From positions 6,837-70,836 of the forward strand of contig JANOQZ010000009.1 in NCBI GenBank assembly GCA_031415055.1: a stretch of 64,000 bases of DNA. The letters are read 5' to 3'. This document shows positions 1-8,362 of this stretch, piece by piece; position 1 is the first letter of the stretch, and each line of letters opens with the position of its first letter. Origin of the DNA: JANMOK01 sp031415055 (GTDB taxonomy: Bacteria > Pseudomonadota > Alphaproteobacteria > Rhodobacterales > Rhodobacteraceae). The notes beneath the pieces were generated by a model that worked only from the letters and a program-made list of their open reading frames with translations, was not told the origin of the DNA and made no database searches. The position numbers and the translations under genes were made by a program.

Positions 1-2
1 CG

Positions 3-191
3 GACGCAGTTGATTTAGCCTTTGCCACCCGCGCGATTTACGTGGGCGGTGCTGGGAACCTGAAGGTGCGCATGCTGGACGGTTCGCAAATTACTTTCAC
101 CAATGTGCAGGCTGGCGCGCAATATGCCATGCGGGTTGACCGTGTTTTAGCGACCGGCACAACGGCCACAGGAATTGTTGCCCTTTGGTAA
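3..191 (+). CDS. Spike base protein, RCAP_Rcc01079-like, C-terminal fragment
   Basis: Only the last 62 codons are in the window; the gene begins upstream of base 1 and stops with TAA. The reading frame is open from base 3 and contains 'TRAIYVGGAGNLKVRM' and ends 'ATGTTATGIVALW'. That pattern is characteristic of the short spike base proteins found beside tail or spike genes of Rhodobacter capsulatus gene transfer agent (family of rcc01079) and related phage-like clusters. The role is structural, at the base of a virion spike. It suggests that a GTA-like or prophage-like unit, or a stand-alone spike gene, lies just left of the window. The fragment is too short to say which. Confidence 0.6.
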   Translation, partial: DAVDLAFATRAIYVGGAGNLKVRMLDGSQITFTNVQAGAQYAMRVDRVLATGTTATGIVALW

Positions 192-228
192 GAATGTTGC
201 CGGTGCGGCGTAGCCGTCGCGCCGGCAT

Positions 229-1485
229 TCAGCCTTTTACGCGCTGATAGGCAGCAATCAAGTTATCAACTTGGTGATCCCAGGACAGTTCATTTTCTAC
301 CCGACGCCGACCGCGACGGCCCATTTCCGCGCCCAAGGTCGGATCGTCGAGGATTTGGATGATTTTTTGGGCGAGGTCTGCAGCGTCGTTTGGTTTGGCG
401 TAAAGCGAGGCATCCATCGCCGAGAAGCGCCCTTCGACAACATCGAATTGCACGATTGGCTTGGAAAACGCCATGTATTCCAAGATTTTGTTCATGGTGG
501 ATTTGTCGTTCATGGCGTTGACGCGGTCTGGGTTCACACAGACATCAGCGGTTGCCAAAACGGCAAACAAGTCTTCGTCGGGCGCGCGACCGGCAAAGGT
601 GACGTGATCACACAGCCCCAAATTTGTCGTCAAGACCTTGAGCGCGGCCAGTGCTGGCCCGCCGCCGACAAGACAAAATTGCACATCGCGTTGCATGTCG
701 TGGACAATTATTCGGGCGGCTTCCAGCAGCAGATCGATGCCTTCTTGGTCGCCCATAACACCGACGTAGCCGACCAAATGTTTACGCCCATTGCGCCATT
801 TGCCATCGGCGGAATTTACGTCAAGCCGGGTTAAATCGGGGCCGGAGCGGACGACGAAAATGTCGGCATCATTTTTGCGACCGCGCTCACGCGCGATTTG
901 CGCATAGGACGAATTGGTCGAAATCATCACATCGGCGGTCCAAAAATTGATGCGTTCAAACAACAGCATCAAGCGCCAGAAAAACCCGCGCTTGTTGAAT
1001 TTTGCTTCGTATAGTTCCGGGTTAATATCGTGATGATCAAAAATGTAACGCTTGCCGAAAAGTTTGAACTGCCAAGCGATCAGGAAGATCAAGTCAGGCG
1101 GGTTGCAGCCTTGGATCGTGTCAAACCCGTGCCGCCAGAATATTTTCCAAGCCAACCGGGTTTCGTGAAACAGGGCGGCGCTGTATTCCACCAAAAATCC
1201 AGAAGCACCTTTGGCGTCCAGTGGCAACGAATGGCGATAGATGTGAACACCGTCGATTAACTCATACCGCTCCTCATAGCCCTTGCCGGTCGGGCAAATG
1301 ACACAGACTTGCGCACCTGCCGCGTGCAACGTGCGGGCCTCGTGCCAAACACGCCGGTCAAATGGGGTTGGCAGGTTTTCCACGACAATAAGCACCTTGC
1401 GTCCCAGCAAGGGCTTTTTGTCTGTCATCGCAAGCAAGCGTGGCATTTCCAGAACAATAGGGGACATTTTCACAGCAACACTCAC
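229..1485 (-). CDS. Glycosyltransferase family 4 (WbuB-like)
   Basis: A 418-residue GT-B fold glycosyltransferase. The N-terminal acceptor half carries 'PTPFDRRVWHEA' (about residues 38-49). The C-terminal nucleotide-sugar half carries 'GYVGVMGDQEGIDLLLEA' and the donor-binding 'NKILEYMAFSKPIVQFD' region. This layout is usual for WbuB/Cap1E-like enzymes that add a sugar to a lipid-linked oligosaccharide on the cytoplasmic face. The likely start is GTG at 1485, which overlaps the TGA of the upstream dehydrogenase (GTGA), so the two genes are translationally coupled. ATG at residue 7 is an alternative. Donor and acceptor cannot be read from the sequence; GDP-mannose or GDP-mannuronate is suggested only by the neighbours. 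Confidence 0.85.
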   Translation of the reverse strand: MSVAVKMSPIVLEMPRLLAMTDKKPLLGRKVLIVVENLPTPFDRRVWHEARTLHAAGAQVCVICPTGKGYEERYELIDGVHIYRHSLPLDAKGASGFLVEYSAALFHETRLAWKIFWRHGFDTIQGCNPPDLIFLIAWQFKLFGKRYIFDHHDINPELYEAKFNKRGFFWRLMLLFERINFWTADVMISTNSSYAQIARERGRKNDADIFVVRSGPDLTRLDVNSADGKWRNGRKHLVGYVGVMGDQEGIDLLLEAARIIVHDMQRDVQFCLVGGGPALAALKVLTTNLGLCDHVTFAGRAPDEDLFAVLATADVCVNPDRVNAMNDKSTMNKILEYMAFSKPIVQFDVVEGRFSAMDASLYAKPNDAADLAQKIIQILDDPTLGAEMGRRGRRRVENELSWDHQVDNLIAAYQRVKG

Positions 1486-2750
1486 GGTAAAGCGTTAATA
1501 TCCATGACTTCTACATCGGCGGCGAGCGAAAGCTGCTTAAATGTAGCATTTGCGGCAATGATCCGCTCATAATGTGTTGTTTCTGCATGGGTTTTGGTAA
1601 CTAACAGGCGTTCCAACGTCGGAAGTTGGCTAAAAGCATATCCCAAATTGGCCCCGATCAGTTTGGCGGCATCGATTGCTGGGTCAAAAATTTCCAGATC
1701 GAAACCGGCGGCGAGGAATTTTCGCGCCAAATCGACGTTCGGACTTTCGCGCAAATCATCCGTTGCGGCCTTGAATGCCAATCCGGCCATCAAAACCTTG
1801 CTTTTCGGCGGCAAACCGGCGCTGGCATATTCGTAAATGGCATGTTTGTGCGCTTCGTTTGAGCGTATTAGCGCGTCAACCAGATGGGTGTTCGCGCCGC
1901 AATCTGCCGCGATATATTGCAGAGCGCGCACGTCTTTTGGCAGGCACGAGCCGCCAAACGCCCCGCCCGGACGGGTGTAATAGGGCGAGATGTTCAGTTT
2001 GGTGTCGGAAACAAAAATTTCATGCACTTTGCTGGCTTGAATGCCAAGTTGCAGGCAGACGCGGCCAATTTCATTGGCATAGGCAACTTTCACGGCGTGC
2101 CAGGAATTATCGACGAATTTGGTGACCTCGGCTTCCCGATAGCCAACGACAAAGGTCGGTGCGTCGATATTGGCGTTGAGCCTAGTCATCACGTCATTGG
2201 GCCGGCCGTCCTTGGTGCCAATCACGATTTTGGGGGGGTCAAAGTAATCCTTGACTGCCGAACTTTCGCGCAGGAATTCCGGGTTATAAACGATGTCGAC
2301 TTCGTTTAGCCGGTCCGGGCCTAGTTCGGCGGCAAATATCGGCGCAATCAACTCTTCGATTGATCCGGGTCGAATGGTCGAGCGGAAAGCAACCGTTAGG
2401 GCTTTGCGGCGCTGCGATTTCATGGCCTGTGCGATGTGCCGCGTGACCTCGGCGATATAGTGCATATTGTGCGAACCGTCAGCGGACGAGGGTGTGCCAA
2501 CGCAGACAATCGCGAGGTCGGCATCGTTCAAAGCGCCGTTGATTTTGGTCGCGGCCGCGATCAATCCTCTGGCCAGTCCCGAGAGTAAAAGTTCGCTAAC
2601 GCCGGGTTCAACAATGGGGCTTTCGCCGCGCAGAATCGCCGCGACCTTTTTCTCGCTGACATCAATCCCGGTGACGTGATGCCCTTCGCTGGCAATACAA
2701 CACGCCGCGGTGAACCCAACATATCCCAGCCCAAATATGACAATCTTCAC
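1482..2750 (-). CDS. algD: GDP-mannose 6-dehydrogenase (AlgD-like)
   Basis: 422-residue member of the UDP-glucose/GDP-mannose dehydrogenase family, which oxidises the C6 hydroxyl of a sugar nucleotide to the acid with two NAD+. Visible are the Rossmann motif 'FGLGYVGFTAACCIASEG' at the N-terminus, 'NPEFLRESSAVKDY', and the catalytic cysteine in 'FGGSCLPKDVRAL' (about residue 269). 'KLNISPYYTRPGGAFGGSC' and the HAVK helix before it match my memory of AlgD much better than that of Ugd or WecC, so GDP-mannuronate is the expected product. It sits divergent from manC and manB, which make the substrate GDP-mannose. An RBS-like AGGAAAG precedes the ATG. Confidence 0.75.
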   Translation of the reverse strand: MKIVIFGLGYVGFTAACCIASEGHHVTGIDVSEKKVAAILRGESPIVEPGVSELLLSGLARGLIAAATKINGALNDADLAIVCVGTPSSADGSHNMHYIAEVTRHIAQAMKSQRRKALTVAFRSTIRPGSIEELIAPIFAAELGPDRLNEVDIVYNPEFLRESSAVKDYFDPPKIVIGTKDGRPNDVMTRLNANIDAPTFVVGYREAEVTKFVDNSWHAVKVAYANEIGRVCLQLGIQASKVHEIFVSDTKLNISPYYTRPGGAFGGSCLPKDVRALQYIAADCGANTHLVDALIRSNEAHKHAIYEYASAGLPPKSKVLMAGLAFKAATDDLRESPNVDLARKFLAAGFDLEIFDPAIDAAKLIGANLGYAFSQLPTLERLLVTKTHAETTHYERIIAANATFKQLSLAADVEVMDINALP

Positions 2751-2956
2751 AGTAGTTACTTTCCTGCCTCGTCAGCGTGAGGACCTGTCCCGATCCTTGT
2801 GCTGCCCCCATTTAACAGACAATCGCCCCACGTGCGAGGTGCAGCGGCATGAATCACGGAGAATTGGCCAATTTGCCTAAATTTTGCCTCTCGAATTGTC
2901 GATAGGCTTATGCGCAGAGTCTGCGGCAGAATTTTGACAAGGTGGAGGTTGGTTAA
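2751..2956. promoter_or_regulatory. Divergent promoter region, algD-like and manC
   Basis: The 206-bp gap lies between the divergent GDP-mannose dehydrogenase and manC genes and must hold promoters for both directions. A strong Shine-Dalgarno (GGTGGAGG) sits about 10 bp before the manC ATG. No inverted repeat of regulator length stood out, so I cannot name an operator. Confidence 0.4.
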
Positions 2957-4375
2957 ATGATTGTTCCTGTCATCTTATGCGGTGGCTCGGGCACGCGGCT
3001 TTGGCCGGTTTCACGCAAATCTTACCCCAAACAATTTGCCCCGTTACTGGGCAAGGAAAGTCTGTTTCAGGCATCGTTGCGACGGTTGCAGGGGCCACAG
3101 TTCGATGCGCCAATGATTTTGACCAATGCGGATTTTCGCTTTCTGGCGACCGATCAATTGGCCGAAATCGGCTTGGAAGATGCGCGAATCCTGATTGAGC
3201 CGGTGGGGCGCAACACGGCACCGGCGATATTGATCGCGGCTTTGAGTTTGCGTGAAACGCCCGATGCGCTAATGTTGGTTGCGCCATCGGATCATATCAT
3301 TGCTGACGACACTGGTTTTGTCGCGGCGGTTATGGCGGGGGCGGAAGCGGCGCAGAGTGGAAAGTTGGTCACATTCGGCATAAAGCCGGATCGGGCGGAA
3401 ACCGGGTATGGTTACCTCGAACTTGGTTCGGCATTGGCCAACTATGATCCCATAGCACATGAACTTGTGCGGTTTGTCGAAAAGCCCGATGCAAAAGCGG
3501 CTGCGGAAATGCTCGGTTCCGGCCGCTATTTGTGGAACGCGGGAATATTTTTGTTTCGGGTGAAGGACATTCAGGCAGCATTTGCCGCGCATGCCCCTTT
3601 CTTAGTGAAACCCTGCGAAGACGCCTTGGCGAAGGGTTCCGATGATTTGAACTTTTTCCGCCTTGATGAAGCCAGTTACGCGGCGTGCAAGGATATTTCC
3701 ATCGATTATGCCGTCATGGAAAAAGCGACGGATTTGGCGGTTGTTCCCTATGCCGGTGGCTGGAACGATTTAGGCAGTTGGGACGCACTTTGGCGCGAGA
3801 GTGGGCCGAATGCGAAGGGTGTAGTGACACAAGGTAATGCTTTGGCGTTGGACTGCGAGAATGTGTTGCTACGCTCGGAAGAGGAAAACCTTCACATCGT
3901 TGGGTTGGGCCTGAAAAACATCACCGCCATCGCCATGCGCGACGCGGTTCTGGTCGCTGATATGGGCAGTTCGCAGCGGGTGAAAGACGTAGTGGACGTG
4001 CTGAAGAAGGCCAAAGTTTCACAAGCGGTCGACTATCCGCGCTTTCATCGGCCTTGGGGTTGGTATGAGACCCTGTCGCTCGGCAAACGGTTCCAAGTCA
4101 AACGCATCATGGTCAAACCGGGCGGGCGATTGAGCCTGCAAAGCCATGTGCATCGCGCTGAACATTGGGTGGTGGTTGAAGGAACTGCGAAGGTGACGGT
4201 TGATAAAGAGGTTAAACTGCTGACCGAGAACCAGTCGGTCTATATTCCTTTGGGTGCCGTGCATCGGATGGAAAACCCCGGCAAGGTCAACATGTTCCTG
4301 ATCGAAGTGCAAACCGGCACCTATTTGGGCGAAGATGACATCGTGCGTTATGAGGACATCTATGCCCGCACCTAA
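2957..4375 (+). CDS. manC: Mannose-1-phosphate guanylyltransferase / mannose-6-phosphate isomerase
   Basis: 472 residues, the normal length for the bifunctional type II PMI/GMP enzymes (ManC, AlgA, CpsB). The N-terminal nucleotidyltransferase domain has the signature 'GGSGTRLWP' followed by 'SYPKQF' (residues 9-28). It makes GDP-mannose from GTP and mannose-1-phosphate. The C-terminal cupin carries 'HRAEHWVVVEGTA' and 'YIPLGAVHRMENPG', the isomerase metal site. Its stop overlaps the phosphomannomutase start by 14 bp, so the two are one operon supplying GDP-mannose to the divergent AlgD-like dehydrogenase and to glycosyltransferases. Confidence 0.92.
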   Translation: MIVPVILCGGSGTRLWPVSRKSYPKQFAPLLGKESLFQASLRRLQGPQFDAPMILTNADFRFLATDQLAEIGLEDARILIEPVGRNTAPAILIAALSLRETPDALMLVAPSDHIIADDTGFVAAVMAGAEAAQSGKLVTFGIKPDRAETGYGYLELGSALANYDPIAHELVRFVEKPDAKAAAEMLGSGRYLWNAGIFLFRVKDIQAAFAAHAPFLVKPCEDALAKGSDDLNFFRLDEASYAACKDISIDYAVMEKATDLAVVPYAGGWNDLGSWDALWRESGPNAKGVVTQGNALALDCENVLLRSEEENLHIVGLGLKNITAIAMRDAVLVADMGSSQRVKDVVDVLKKAKVSQAVDYPRFHRPWGWYETLSLGKRFQVKRIMVKPGGRLSLQSHVHRAEHWVVVEGTAKVTVDKEVKLLTENQSVYIPLGAVHRMENPGKVNMFLIEVQTGTYLGEDDIVRYEDIYART

Positions 4376-5858
4376 ATTGGTCGTCACCCCCAACACCTGG
4401 GATTTCCTGTTGGAGCCGATGATCGCGCCGACCGGTTTTCGGGAATATGACGCGCGATGGAAGTATCCCGACGACATCAATTTGCCGGGTGTGACGGCGC
4501 TAGGTTTGGGGTTGGGGACGCAAATCCACGAACGTGGTATTCGCCCCGACATTGCTGTCGGGAACGACTACCGCGACTATTCTTTGGCGATTAAAAACGC
4601 CCTGATGATTGGTTTGATGCAAGCCGGTATTCGCGTGCACGACATCGGCCCTGCCCTGTCACCGATGGCCTATTTCGCGCAATTTCATCTTGATTTGCCG
4701 GCTGTTGCAATGGTGACGGCATCGCATAATCCGAACGGCTGGACCGGTGTCAAAATGGGGCTGGAGCGGCCTTTAACGCATGGGCCGGACGATATGGCGC
4801 GGCTGCGCGACATCGTGCTGGGCGGGCTTGGTTTGGTGCGTGGTGGTGGGTCGATTGCTCGTGTCGATGGTGTGCGGGCCGCCTATATCGACGATCTGGT
4901 TGGCACCTATCGGATGAAGCGAAAGTTGCGCGTGGTTGTCGCCACTGGCAACGGCACCGCAGGGGCATTTGGGCCGGAAGTGTTGCAGCGGATCGGCGTC
5001 GAAGTAATCCATAGGCACACGACGCTCGATTATACCTTTCCACACTACAACCCGAACCCCGAAGCGCTGGAAATGTTGCACGATATGGCAGAGGCCGTGC
5101 ACGAAAATCAGGCGGATATGGCCATTGGATTTGACGGCGATGGTGATCGGTGCGGTGTGGTTGACAACACTGGCGACGAAATTTTTGCAGACAAAATGGG
5201 CGTCATTCTGGCACGGGATTGGGCCGCAATTTACCCGAAAGCTCAGTTTGTCGCCGATGTGAAATCAACCGGGCTATATGCGTCCGACCCATTGTTGCGT
5301 TCGCTGGGTGCGACAACGGATTATTGGAAAACCGGCCATTCCTATATGAAACGCCGGGTCAAGGAACTGGGGGCTTTGGCGGGATTTGAGAAGTCGGGGC
5401 ATTACTTTTTGGCACCCCCTATTGGGCGTGGCTATGATTGCGGCATGCGGGTGGCGGTGGAGATTTGCAAGCTGATGGACCGGCATCCCGGAAAATCGCT
5501 GTCAGATTTGAAGGATGCCTTGCCGAAAACCTGGACCACACCGACGCTTTCGCCGTTTTGTGCGGACACCGAGAAATACAAGGTTCTGGAACGCTTGATG
5601 GACAAGGTCTCAGACCTAGCCGCCAAAGGTGGCAGTCTGGGCGGGCAAAAGATTGCGCAAGTCATCACGGTGAATGGTGCGCGAATTCAGCTTGAAAATG
5701 GCGGTTGGGGTTTGATTCGCGCCTCGTCCAACACGCCAAATCTGGTCGTCGTTTGCGAAAGCACTGATAGCGAGGCTGGAATGCGTGCGATATTTGACGA
5801 CCTGGACAAGCTGATTCGCACCGAGCCGCTTGTCGGCGACTATGACCAAAAAATCTGA
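4362..5858 (+). CDS. manB: Phosphomannomutase/phosphoglucomutase
   Basis: Alpha-D-phosphohexomutase of about 498 residues that interconverts mannose-6-phosphate and mannose-1-phosphate. The catalytic phosphoserine loop 'TASHNPNGWTGVK', the metal loop 'DGDGDRCG' and the sugar loop 'FEKSGHYF' are all present. I place the start at ATG 4362 ('MPAPKL') because a GAGGAC ribosome site precedes it and the family begins there; an in-frame ATG at 4335 would add nine unlikely residues. The enzyme sits between ManC and a lipid-linked sugar transporter remnant. It may also act on glucose phosphate, as AlgC does. Confidence 0.9.
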   Translation: MPAPKLVVTPNTWDFLLEPMIAPTGFREYDARWKYPDDINLPGVTALGLGLGTQIHERGIRPDIAVGNDYRDYSLAIKNALMIGLMQAGIRVHDIGPALSPMAYFAQFHLDLPAVAMVTASHNPNGWTGVKMGLERPLTHGPDDMARLRDIVLGGLGLVRGGGSIARVDGVRAAYIDDLVGTYRMKRKLRVVVATGNGTAGAFGPEVLQRIGVEVIHRHTTLDYTFPHYNPNPEALEMLHDMAEAVHENQADMAIGFDGDGDRCGVVDNTGDEIFADKMGVILARDWAAIYPKAQFVADVKSTGLYASDPLLRSLGATTDYWKTGHSYMKRRVKELGALAGFEKSGHYFLAPPIGRGYDCGMRVAVEICKLMDRHPGKSLSDLKDALPKTWTTPTLSPFCADTEKYKVLERLMDKVSDLAAKGGSLGGQKIAQVITVNGARIQLENGGWGLIRASSNTPNLVVVCESTDSEAGMRAIFDDLDKLIRTEPLVGDYDQKI

Positions 5859-5898
5859 AGGTTTAGAACGGCGAACTTGGCATGTGGAACAGTAAATA

Positions 5899-6266
5899 AT
5901 GGCCGAATCCCACGCATTCACAATGGCCGAATTTGCCGAATTGGTTTTGACACCAGCGTTGACTTCGGGCGGTCAGGTGATGTTCAAAGTCCTAAGCGGC
6001 AGGTTGGATGCGCCCAGTCCGGCATCGCTGGTCAAGCTGTTCCTCGACCCACTGATGATTCTGGCCCTGACGATTTACGCCATTGGCACGGTCGTGTGGA
6101 TTTATCTGCTGCGCAAGGTGCCACTATCGAACGCCTACCCGTTCATGTGCTGCCGTTCTGCCTTGTGCCGATACTGTCGGCCTATTCCTTGGGTGAGCCG
6201 TTGACACTGCGCACCGGCATTGCGACGGCAATGATTATTGCAGCGTTGTTTGTGGCAAATACATAG
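5899..6266 (+). pseudogene. SMR/EamA-type half transporter (ArnE/ArnF-like), frameshifted
   Basis: The first frame encodes about 82 sensible residues with hydrophobic helices and 'LRKVPLSNAYPFM', a hallmark of small multidrug-resistance/EamA half transporters such as the ArnE/ArnF flippase subunits. It then runs into unrelated sequence and stops at 6204. The neighbouring frame resumes immediately with 'VLPFCLVPILSAYSLGEPLTL' and a final helix 'ATAMIIAALFVANT', stopping at 6266. Loss of one G in an ATGGTG to ATGTG context near 6148-6152 explains the break. The restored protein would be about 121 residues, typical for the family. Either a real null mutation or a base-calling error is possible. 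Confidence 0.8.
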
Positions 6267-7163
6267 TCATTCCGCAGCGCGAACTTGCGATTCGGAATTT
6301 GTCCGCCACGGTACCGTTGCAGATTGGACGGGCCTGACTTTTTGAAACAATGCCCAATGCAAATCTTCTGAAGGATAGGGCAGCCAAAGTTTGTTGGGGA
6401 TGATACCGACGACTTTCGATAGTGCTTTGCCCAGCGCGCTTTTCGCCGACAATTTCTGGCGCAGCAGCGACTTGGCATGTTCGCCTTTCACCCAAAACTT
6501 TGGTCGCCCCGCAGCCACCGGCGCAAATCCAAACCGCGCCGCGACAAGATTTAGGTCGTAAGGCGCGAACCAACGCACAACACTGGGTGGCGAATATTCC
6601 TGCCATCGCCGGCCCAAAAGCCGCGCTGTCCAACTATTCCGGTTGCATATTTCGACCAGCCAATAGCCATTTTCTGTCGTCGCATTTGCCGCCGCCGATA
6701 AGGCACTTTCCATGTCATGGAAATGTGGCAGGACTTGAATCATTGCAACCAGATCGAACTTTTCGACACTGGCGATATTTTCAAACGCGGCAGTTTTCAT
6801 GGTTTCGTCGAAATATAGAACACGGCCCGGCTGCATGTATTTGGTCAGGAGTTTGGTATACCAACCCGCTCGGTCGCGCAGAATTTTGTCCGGCAGTATT
6901 TTACCCCGATTATCGTCAGCACAATCCGAAGTTGGCGGCGACTCTTGCACATATTGGTGGGCGCAATCGCTGCACTCAAAAATCTTGTGGTCAAATTTTG
7001 TGAATATAAAGTGGGAATACTCACCACAAATCGGGCAAACCATAAGACAAAACTCGCTACCACAAGCGGCTAAATAGGCCGCTCCCCGGCGCTGGTTTAC
7101 CATGAATCGAACGCAACAACAATCATTGACGCAAAATGAATAAATGCTTGTTAATTCTGGCAA
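6267..7163 (-). CDS. Zinc-ribbon methyltransferase-like protein with degenerate SAM site
   Basis: Up to 298 residues; the natural start is probably the internal ATG near 7043 ('MVCPICGEYSHF'), giving about 258. An N-terminal zinc ribbon (CPIC...CSDC) is followed by a class I methyltransferase-like half with 'EKFDLVAMIQVLPHFHD', equivalent to the usual 'FDvv.....lEH..d'. The glycine-rich SAM loop (motif I, normally like LDIGCGTG) is absent: the sequence there reads 'GRVLYFDETMK' and goes straight to motif IV. About 25-40 residues seem deleted, so catalytic activity is doubtful. It is opposite in strand to its neighbours. An intact relative with the same layout starts at 63466. Confidence 0.6.
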   Translation of the reverse strand: MPELTSIYSFCVNDCCCVRFMVNQRRGAAYLAACGSEFCLMVCPICGEYSHFIFTKFDHKIFECSDCAHQYVQESPPTSDCADDNRGKILPDKILRDRAGWYTKLLTKYMQPGRVLYFDETMKTAAFENIASVEKFDLVAMIQVLPHFHDMESALSAAANATTENGYWLVEICNRNSWTARLLGRRWQEYSPPSVVRWFAPYDLNLVAARFGFAPVAAGRPKFWVKGEHAKSLLRQKLSAKSALGKALSKVVGIIPNKLWLPYPSEDLHWALFQKVRPVQSATVPWRTNSESQVRAAE

Positions 7164-7201
7164 ACTTGACTATGGTCCGTCGATGCCGCCGGTGAGTGAT
7201 C

Positions 7202-8320
7202 ATGCGTAAAATTCGTGTTGCCAGTGTATTTGGCACAAGACCAGAAACGATCAAGATGGCTCCGGTCCTGCGGGAACTGGAACGGCTGTCGGATCGCTTT
7301 GAATCGCAGGTTGTCCTTACCTCGCAGCACACCAGCCTGATTGCGCCGTTGCTGACATTCTTTGGCATCGACGCCGATTTTGATTTGAACATCCTCAAGG
7401 CCGGACAGTCGTTGGACGAATTGCTGGGCCGTCTGGTGATTGCTCTCGATCCGGTATTTGAACAATGCCGCCCGGATGTGATTCTGGTTCAAGGGGACAC
7501 AACGTCGGCATTGGCCGGGGCTTTGGCCGCACATCACCGGCAAATTCCGCTGGTGCATGTCGAAGCGGGCTTGCGGTCGGGTAATCGTTACAGCCCGTTC
7601 CCCGAAGAAATGAATCGGCGGTTAGTGACACAACTGGCCACCCATCACATGGCGGCGACGCAATCTAACGTCGATAATCTCTTGGCCGAGGGAATTGCCG
7701 AATCAGCTATCAGCCTGACCGGCAATCCGGTTGTCGACGCCTTGCAGCATGTGCTGGCCAACGCAAAGCCATCGCCCGAATCATTGGCTTTGATTACTGA
7801 GCTTTCGGCGCACAAAGTCATCGCTCTTACCACACATCGGCGCGAGAATTTTGGCCATCAACTGCAAACATATATGCAAGTGCTGGGCGATTTTGTGCAC
7901 GCCCATGCCGATACCGCCCTGATATTTCCGGTGCATCCAAACCCTGCAGTTATCGAGCAATGTCGGCAATCGCTGCGCGAAAGCGACCGCATCAAGTTAG
8001 TGGCGCCAATGAATTACCCTGATTTTATGCATGTATTGAAAGCAAGCTGGCTTATTGCATCCGATTCAGGCGGTATTCAGGAAGAAGCGCCATCGCTGGG
8101 AAAACCGTTATTGGTTCTGCGCCAAGAAACGGAACGACCAGAGGTGGTTGAATGTGGCACCGCGAAATTGGTCGGCGATGATCCGGGAAATCTGATGCAA
8201 CTGCTGGAAGAAACGTATATGCTTGGTAGCTGGGCGGAACGGGTGCAGCAGATCAGAAATCCATTCGGCGACGGCGATGCGGCAAAACGAATCGTTTCGC
8301 AATTGGCGAAGGAATTTTGA
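7202..8320 (+). CDS. wecB: UDP-N-acetylglucosamine 2-epimerase (non-hydrolysing)
   Basis: About 372 residues, the standard WecB length. Conserved segments are 'FGTRPETIKMAPV', 'QGDTTSALAGALAA', 'HVEAGLRSGNRYSPFPEE' and 'SDSGGIQEEAPSLGKP' with 'LRQETERPE'. The family converts UDP-GlcNAc to UDP-ManNAc, or acts on the related UDP-diacetamido-uronic acids (WbpI type). I use ATG 7202 because GGTGAG lies five bases upstream; GTG 7196 is in frame. It opens the long plus-strand glycan run. Which UDP sugar it epimerises here is not decidable from motifs, and the N-terminal 'GTRPE' motif is shared by both subgroups. Confidence 0.88.
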   Translation: MRKIRVASVFGTRPETIKMAPVLRELERLSDRFESQVVLTSQHTSLIAPLLTFFGIDADFDLNILKAGQSLDELLGRLVIALDPVFEQCRPDVILVQGDTTSALAGALAAHHRQIPLVHVEAGLRSGNRYSPFPEEMNRRLVTQLATHHMAATQSNVDNLLAEGIAESAISLTGNPVVDALQHVLANAKPSPESLALITELSAHKVIALTTHRRENFGHQLQTYMQVLGDFVHAHADTALIFPVHPNPAVIEQCRQSLRESDRIKLVAPMNYPDFMHVLKASWLIASDSGGIQEEAPSLGKPLLVLRQETERPEVVECGTAKLVGDDPGNLMQLLEETYMLGSWAERVQQIRNPFGDGDAAKRIVSQLAKEF

Positions 8321-8362
8321 AGGCGCGTTTCGCGTGGGGGATTTGAGTAGTGAGTATGCGTT

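Noticed and set aside
5899..6266. Programmed frameshift in the SMR-like gene
   Set aside because: No slippery heptamer or stem is seen at the joint; a one-base loss in ATGGTG explains it better.
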